Shown here: in pieces, positions 61,649-64,000 of the stretch | Layout of the letters: each line of letters opens with the position of its first letter | Numbering within the stretch: position 1 is the stretch's first letter | NCBI GenBank assembly: GCA_027311945.1 | Contig: DAICXZ010000032.1 | Coordinates: forward strand, 1 to 64,000 | Direction: 5' to 3' | Length of the DNA stretch: 64,000 nucleotides | Source: Erythrobacter sp. | GTDB lineage: Bacteria > Pseudomonadota > Alphaproteobacteria > Sphingomonadales > Sphingomonadaceae | Notes under the pieces: model-generated | The model's input: only the letters and a program-made list of their open reading frames with translations | Databases searched by the model: none | What the model was told of the DNA's origin: nothing | Translations under genes and position numbers: made by a program

Positions 61649-62620
61649 ATGGCCACCCACACCACCCGCATGCTCATCATCGGTTCCGGCCCGGCCGGCT
61701 ATTCCGCCGCGATTTATGGCGCGCGCGCGGGGATGCAGCCGATCGTGGTGCAGGGGCTTCAGCCCGGCGGGCAGCTCACCATCACCACCGATGTCGAGAA
61801 CTATCCCGGCTTTGCCGATGTGATCCAGGGCCCCTGGCTGATGGAGCAGATGCAGAAGCAGGCCGAGCATGTCGGCACCCGGATGATGTGGGACACTATC
61901 GTCGAGGTCGACCTCGAAAACGGCTCGCCCTTCCGCGCCGTGGGCGACAGCGGCGACGAATATGTCGGCGATGTGCTGGTGATTGCCACCGGCGCGCAGG
62001 CCAAGTGGCTGGGCGTTCCTGGCGAGCAGGAGCTTGGCGGCAAGGGTGTTTCGGCCTGTGCCACCTGCGACGGTTTCTTCTATCGCGGCAAGAAGGTGGC
62101 CGTGATCGGCGGCGGCAACACGGCGGTTGAAGAGGCGCTGTACCTCACCAACCACTCCGACGACGTGACGCTGATTCACCGCCGTGACGAGCTGCGCAGC
62201 GAGAAGATCCTGCAGGACCGCCTGTTCGCCTCCGACAAGATCACGCCGCTTTGGAACAAGGCGGTCGAGAGCTTCGAGGCGGGCGAGGATGGCAAGCTGC
62301 ATCACCTCAACCTCGTCGATACCGTGACCGGCGAGAAATCCACGCTGGAGGTCGACGGGGCCTTCGTCGCCATCGGCCATGCGCCGTCGACCGAGCTGTT
62401 CAAGGGCAAGCTGGAGACCGACGCGGGCGGCTATCTTATCACCGAGCCGGGCACCCCCAAGACCGCGATCCCCGGCGTGTTCGCTGCCGGAGACGTGATG
62501 GACCACACCTATCGTCAGGCGGTGACGGCGGCAGGCACCGGCTGCATGGCCGCACTCGATGCCGAGCGCTTCCTCGCCACGCTGGAACACGCTGCCAAGG
62601 AAGCGCAGGCGGCGGAGTAG
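61649..62620 (+). CDS. trxB: thioredoxin reductase
   Basis: NADPH-dependent flavoenzyme that keeps thioredoxin reduced. The 323-residue protein has the FAD motif GSGPAG (12-17), the redox pair C137-A-T-C140 in SACATCDGFFY, the NADPH motif GGGNTA (154-159) and the C-terminal FAD-contact AAGDVMDHTYRQAVTAAGTGCMAAL. Length and order are standard. It is a single gene followed by copy 2 of the palindromic repeat, which may end its transcript. Confidence 0.97.
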   Translation: MATHTTRMLIIGSGPAGYSAAIYGARAGMQPIVVQGLQPGGQLTITTDVENYPGFADVIQGPWLMEQMQKQAEHVGTRMMWDTIVEVDLENGSPFRAVGDSGDEYVGDVLVIATGAQAKWLGVPGEQELGGKGVSACATCDGFFYRGKKVAVIGGGNTAVEEALYLTNHSDDVTLIHRRDELRSEKILQDRLFASDKITPLWNKAVESFEAGEDGKLHHLNLVDTVTGEKSTLEVDGAFVAIGHAPSTELFKGKLETDAGGYLITEPGTPKTAIPGVFAAGDVMDHTYRQAVTAAGTGCMAALDAERFLATLEHAAKEAQAAE

Positions 62621-62644
62621 GCGAAAGCCTGTTTCACCCTCCAT

Positions 62645-62740
62645 AAAGCCCTTCCCCTTGGGGAAGGGTTGGGATGGGGGTTCCACACGCCGGCCAGCGT
62701 CGATCCCCCACCCCCAGCCCCTCCCCAAGGGGAGGGGAGC
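62645..62740. repeat. G/C-rich palindromic intergenic repeat, copy 2
   Basis: Same outer units as copy 1, CCCTTCCCC-TT-GGGGAAGGG and CCCCTCCCC-AA-GGGGAGGGG, with a centre about ten bases longer. Both copies sit directly after a gene stop in a short gap between convergent genes. The centre diverges more than the arms. Confidence 0.85.
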
Positions 62741-62769
62741 AAGCGGGATAAGACTAATGTCATCCCGCG

Positions 62770-63678
62770 CTAATCGTGATCCTTGCGCCCGAAGTCGGGG
62801 CGCGCATCGTCTTGCCCGATGGCGACGATCCCGCGCCGGATCGCGCGGGTGCGGGTGAACCAGTCGAACATGGTCTCGCCGTCTTCCGCGCGGATCGCCT
62901 CGCGCATCAGCGCCAGATCGGTGAGGAAACGGTCGAGCATTTCCAGCACCGCCTCGCGGTTGTTGAGGAACACGTCGCGCCACATGGTCGGGTCGGAGGC
63001 GGCGATGCGGGTGAAATCGCGGAAGCCACCGGCGGAGAACTTGATCACCTCGCTGCGGGTCACCTGCTCGAGGTCGCTCGCGGTGCCGACGATGGTGTAG
63101 GCGATGAGGTGGGGGATATGGCTGGTGACGGCCAGCACGCGGTCGTGGTGGCTGGCGTCCATCGTTTCGACCAGCGCGCCGAGATCCTCCCAGAAGGTAA
63201 CCAGCGCGGCGACCTTGGCCGGGTCAGCGTCTTGGGGCGGGGTGACGATGCACCAGCGGCGATGGAACAGCGAGGCGAAGCCCGCGTCCGGACCCGATTC
63301 CTCGGTCCCGGCCACCGGGTGCGCGGGGATCACGTGATGGTGCGGCAAGGCTTCGCTCAGTGAAGCGTAGGTCGATTCCTTGGACGAGCCGACATCGCTG
63401 ACGATGGTGCTCTCGCCCAGCGCCGGGGCGATGGCGCGCGCGGCCTCGCCCATCGCGCCCACGGGTACGCACAGGATCACCAGATCGGCTCCCGCTACGG
63501 CCTCCTGCGGATCGTCGGCAACCACCGCGGTGAGGCCCCGCTCGCGGGCTCTCGCACGCACTGCGGGATCGATGTCGTAGCCGGTGGTGGCGACATTGGG
63601 CAGATGTTCCTGCACCGCCAGCCCGATCGAACCGCCGAGCAGGCCGAGGCCGATGATGGCAACGCGCTCGATCATCAT
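62770..63678 (-). CDS. tyrC: prephenate/arogenate (cyclohexadienyl) dehydrogenase
   Basis: NAD(P)-dependent dehydrogenase of tyrosine synthesis. The 302-residue protein begins with a Rossmann motif VAIIGLGLLGGSIGLAV, followed by DLVILCVPVGAMGEAARAI, VSDVGSSKESTY and the substrate region HPVAGTEESGPDAGFASLF, ending with a helical dimer domain (RSEVIKFSAGGFRDFTRIAASDPTMWRDVF). It is of the monofunctional type found in Zymomonas and other sphingomonads, without a chorismate mutase domain. Two tandem ATGs overlap the hisC stop (ATGATG), so the two genes are translationally coupled. Confidence 0.94.
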   Translation of the reverse strand: MMIERVAIIGLGLLGGSIGLAVQEHLPNVATTGYDIDPAVRARARERGLTAVVADDPQEAVAGADLVILCVPVGAMGEAARAIAPALGESTIVSDVGSSKESTYASLSEALPHHHVIPAHPVAGTEESGPDAGFASLFHRRWCIVTPPQDADPAKVAALVTFWEDLGALVETMDASHHDRVLAVTSHIPHLIAYTIVGTASDLEQVTRSEVIKFSAGGFRDFTRIAASDPTMWRDVFLNNREAVLEMLDRFLTDLALMREAIRAEDGETMFDWFTRTRAIRRGIVAIGQDDARPDFGRKDHD

Positions 63679-64000
63679 GTCGCCCCCTCTGCCGCTTGCC
63701 GCAGCGTCGCGGCGATGGCCTGCATCTGATCGGCGGTGCCGATGGTGATGCGCAGCGCCTGCGGCAGGCCCTGCCCCGGCAAGTGGCGCACGGTGAAGCC
63801 GGCTGCGTCGATGGCGGCCATGGCGTCCACCGCCGTCAGCGCCCCCTCGAACAGCACGAGCACGAAGTTGGCCTCGCTCGGCACGACGCGCAGGCCCGCA
63901 TTGCCGAGCGCGGCCAGCTCATCGCAGAAAGCGGCGCGCACGGCGGCGTTATGCTCGCGCGCGGCGGTGATGAAGGCCTGATCGTCAAGCGCGGCCAGAA
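63675..64000 (-). CDS. hisC: histidinol-phosphate aminotransferase, C-terminal part
   Basis: The last 108 codons of a PLP-dependent aminotransferase; the gene runs out of the window, so the start and the PLP lysine are not visible. The frame stays open to the edge and reads LAALDDQAFITAAREHNAAVRAAF, then LRVVPSEANFVLVLFEG, VRHLPGQGLPQALRITIG and a C-terminal helix, all typical of HisC, including the Arg that binds the substrate (ALRITIG). In this lineage it may also serve phenylalanine/tyrosine transamination, in line with its coupling to tyrC. Confidence 0.9.
   Translation of the reverse strand, partial: LAALDDQAFITAAREHNAAVRAAFCDELAALGNAGLRVVPSEANFVLVLFEGALTAVDAMAAIDAAGFTVRHLPGQGLPQALRITIGTADQMQAIAATLRQAAEGAT

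Overview
The window is GC-rich, densely coded chromosomal DNA of an alphaproteobacterium. It most resembles the Sphingomonadales, probably an Erythrobacter/Porphyrobacter/Altererythrobacter-type marine or freshwater aerobe. This rests on the RpoB/RpoC sequences, several large TonB-dependent receptors, small acidic lipoproteins, a cyclohexadienyl dehydrogenase next to hisC, and the CIRCE-controlled groESL operon. No phage, insertion sequence, CRISPR array or rRNA was seen.

Layout. (1) 0.3-9.8 kb: PAS-GGDEF diguanylate cyclase, MscS-type channel, polA, a repeat-containing small lipoprotein, a class A beta-lactamase-fold hydrolase, a host-attachment-family protein, a lipoprotein methyltransferase and an APC permease. 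(2) 9.8-26.2 kb: groES-groEL with promoter and CIRCE, a MATE exporter, a lipoprotein cytochrome c, rplJ-rplL on the minus strand, a second small lipoprotein, a CNT nucleoside transporter, then rpoB-rpoC on the plus strand. The usual rplJL-rpoBC operon is therefore split into divergent halves. (3) 26.2-37.6 kb: a small CCC-motif protein behind two Fur-like boxes, gltX, a zinc-type TonB receptor behind a Zur-like box, a metallo-hydrolase/dcd/SnoaL-like group, an Nmad3-family protein, ftsE-ftsX-ydcF-plsC, a zinc-ribbon membrane protein and tRNA-Leu(GAG). (4) 37.7-59.3 kb: an accessory uptake and catabolic island. (5) 59.3-64.0 kb: pobA with a divergent AraC-type regulator, trxB, tyrC and the end of hisC; two copies of a G/C-rich palindromic repeat lie here.

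The island is the most interesting part. A GntR/FCD regulator with a clean inverted-repeat operator faces a TonB receptor. Eight genes then follow whose stops and starts all overlap: CapA-like protein, TRAP small and large permeases, a short HgdB-like protein, a fused double CoA-transferase, a full-length HgdB-like protein, a TRAP binding lipoprotein and a second CoA-transferase. An exported two-domain CocE-type hydrolase follows closely. The content recalls the anaerobic 2-hydroxyacyl-CoA dehydratase systems (for example FldABC), but no activator ATPase is present here and an iron-sulfur ligand appears to be lost. A second block holds another TonB receptor, a secreted gene set in A-B-B'-A' order and a MarR regulator; the promoters of this block share a TTGA-N5-TCAA motif. 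The inferred logic is outer-membrane import, periplasmic hydrolysis, TRAP import of a carboxylate, CoA activation and CoA-ester chemistry. The substrate is unknown; the neighbouring pobA makes an aromatic acid conceivable.

All calls come from reading the sequence. Families were recognised from motifs and from memory; no searches were run.
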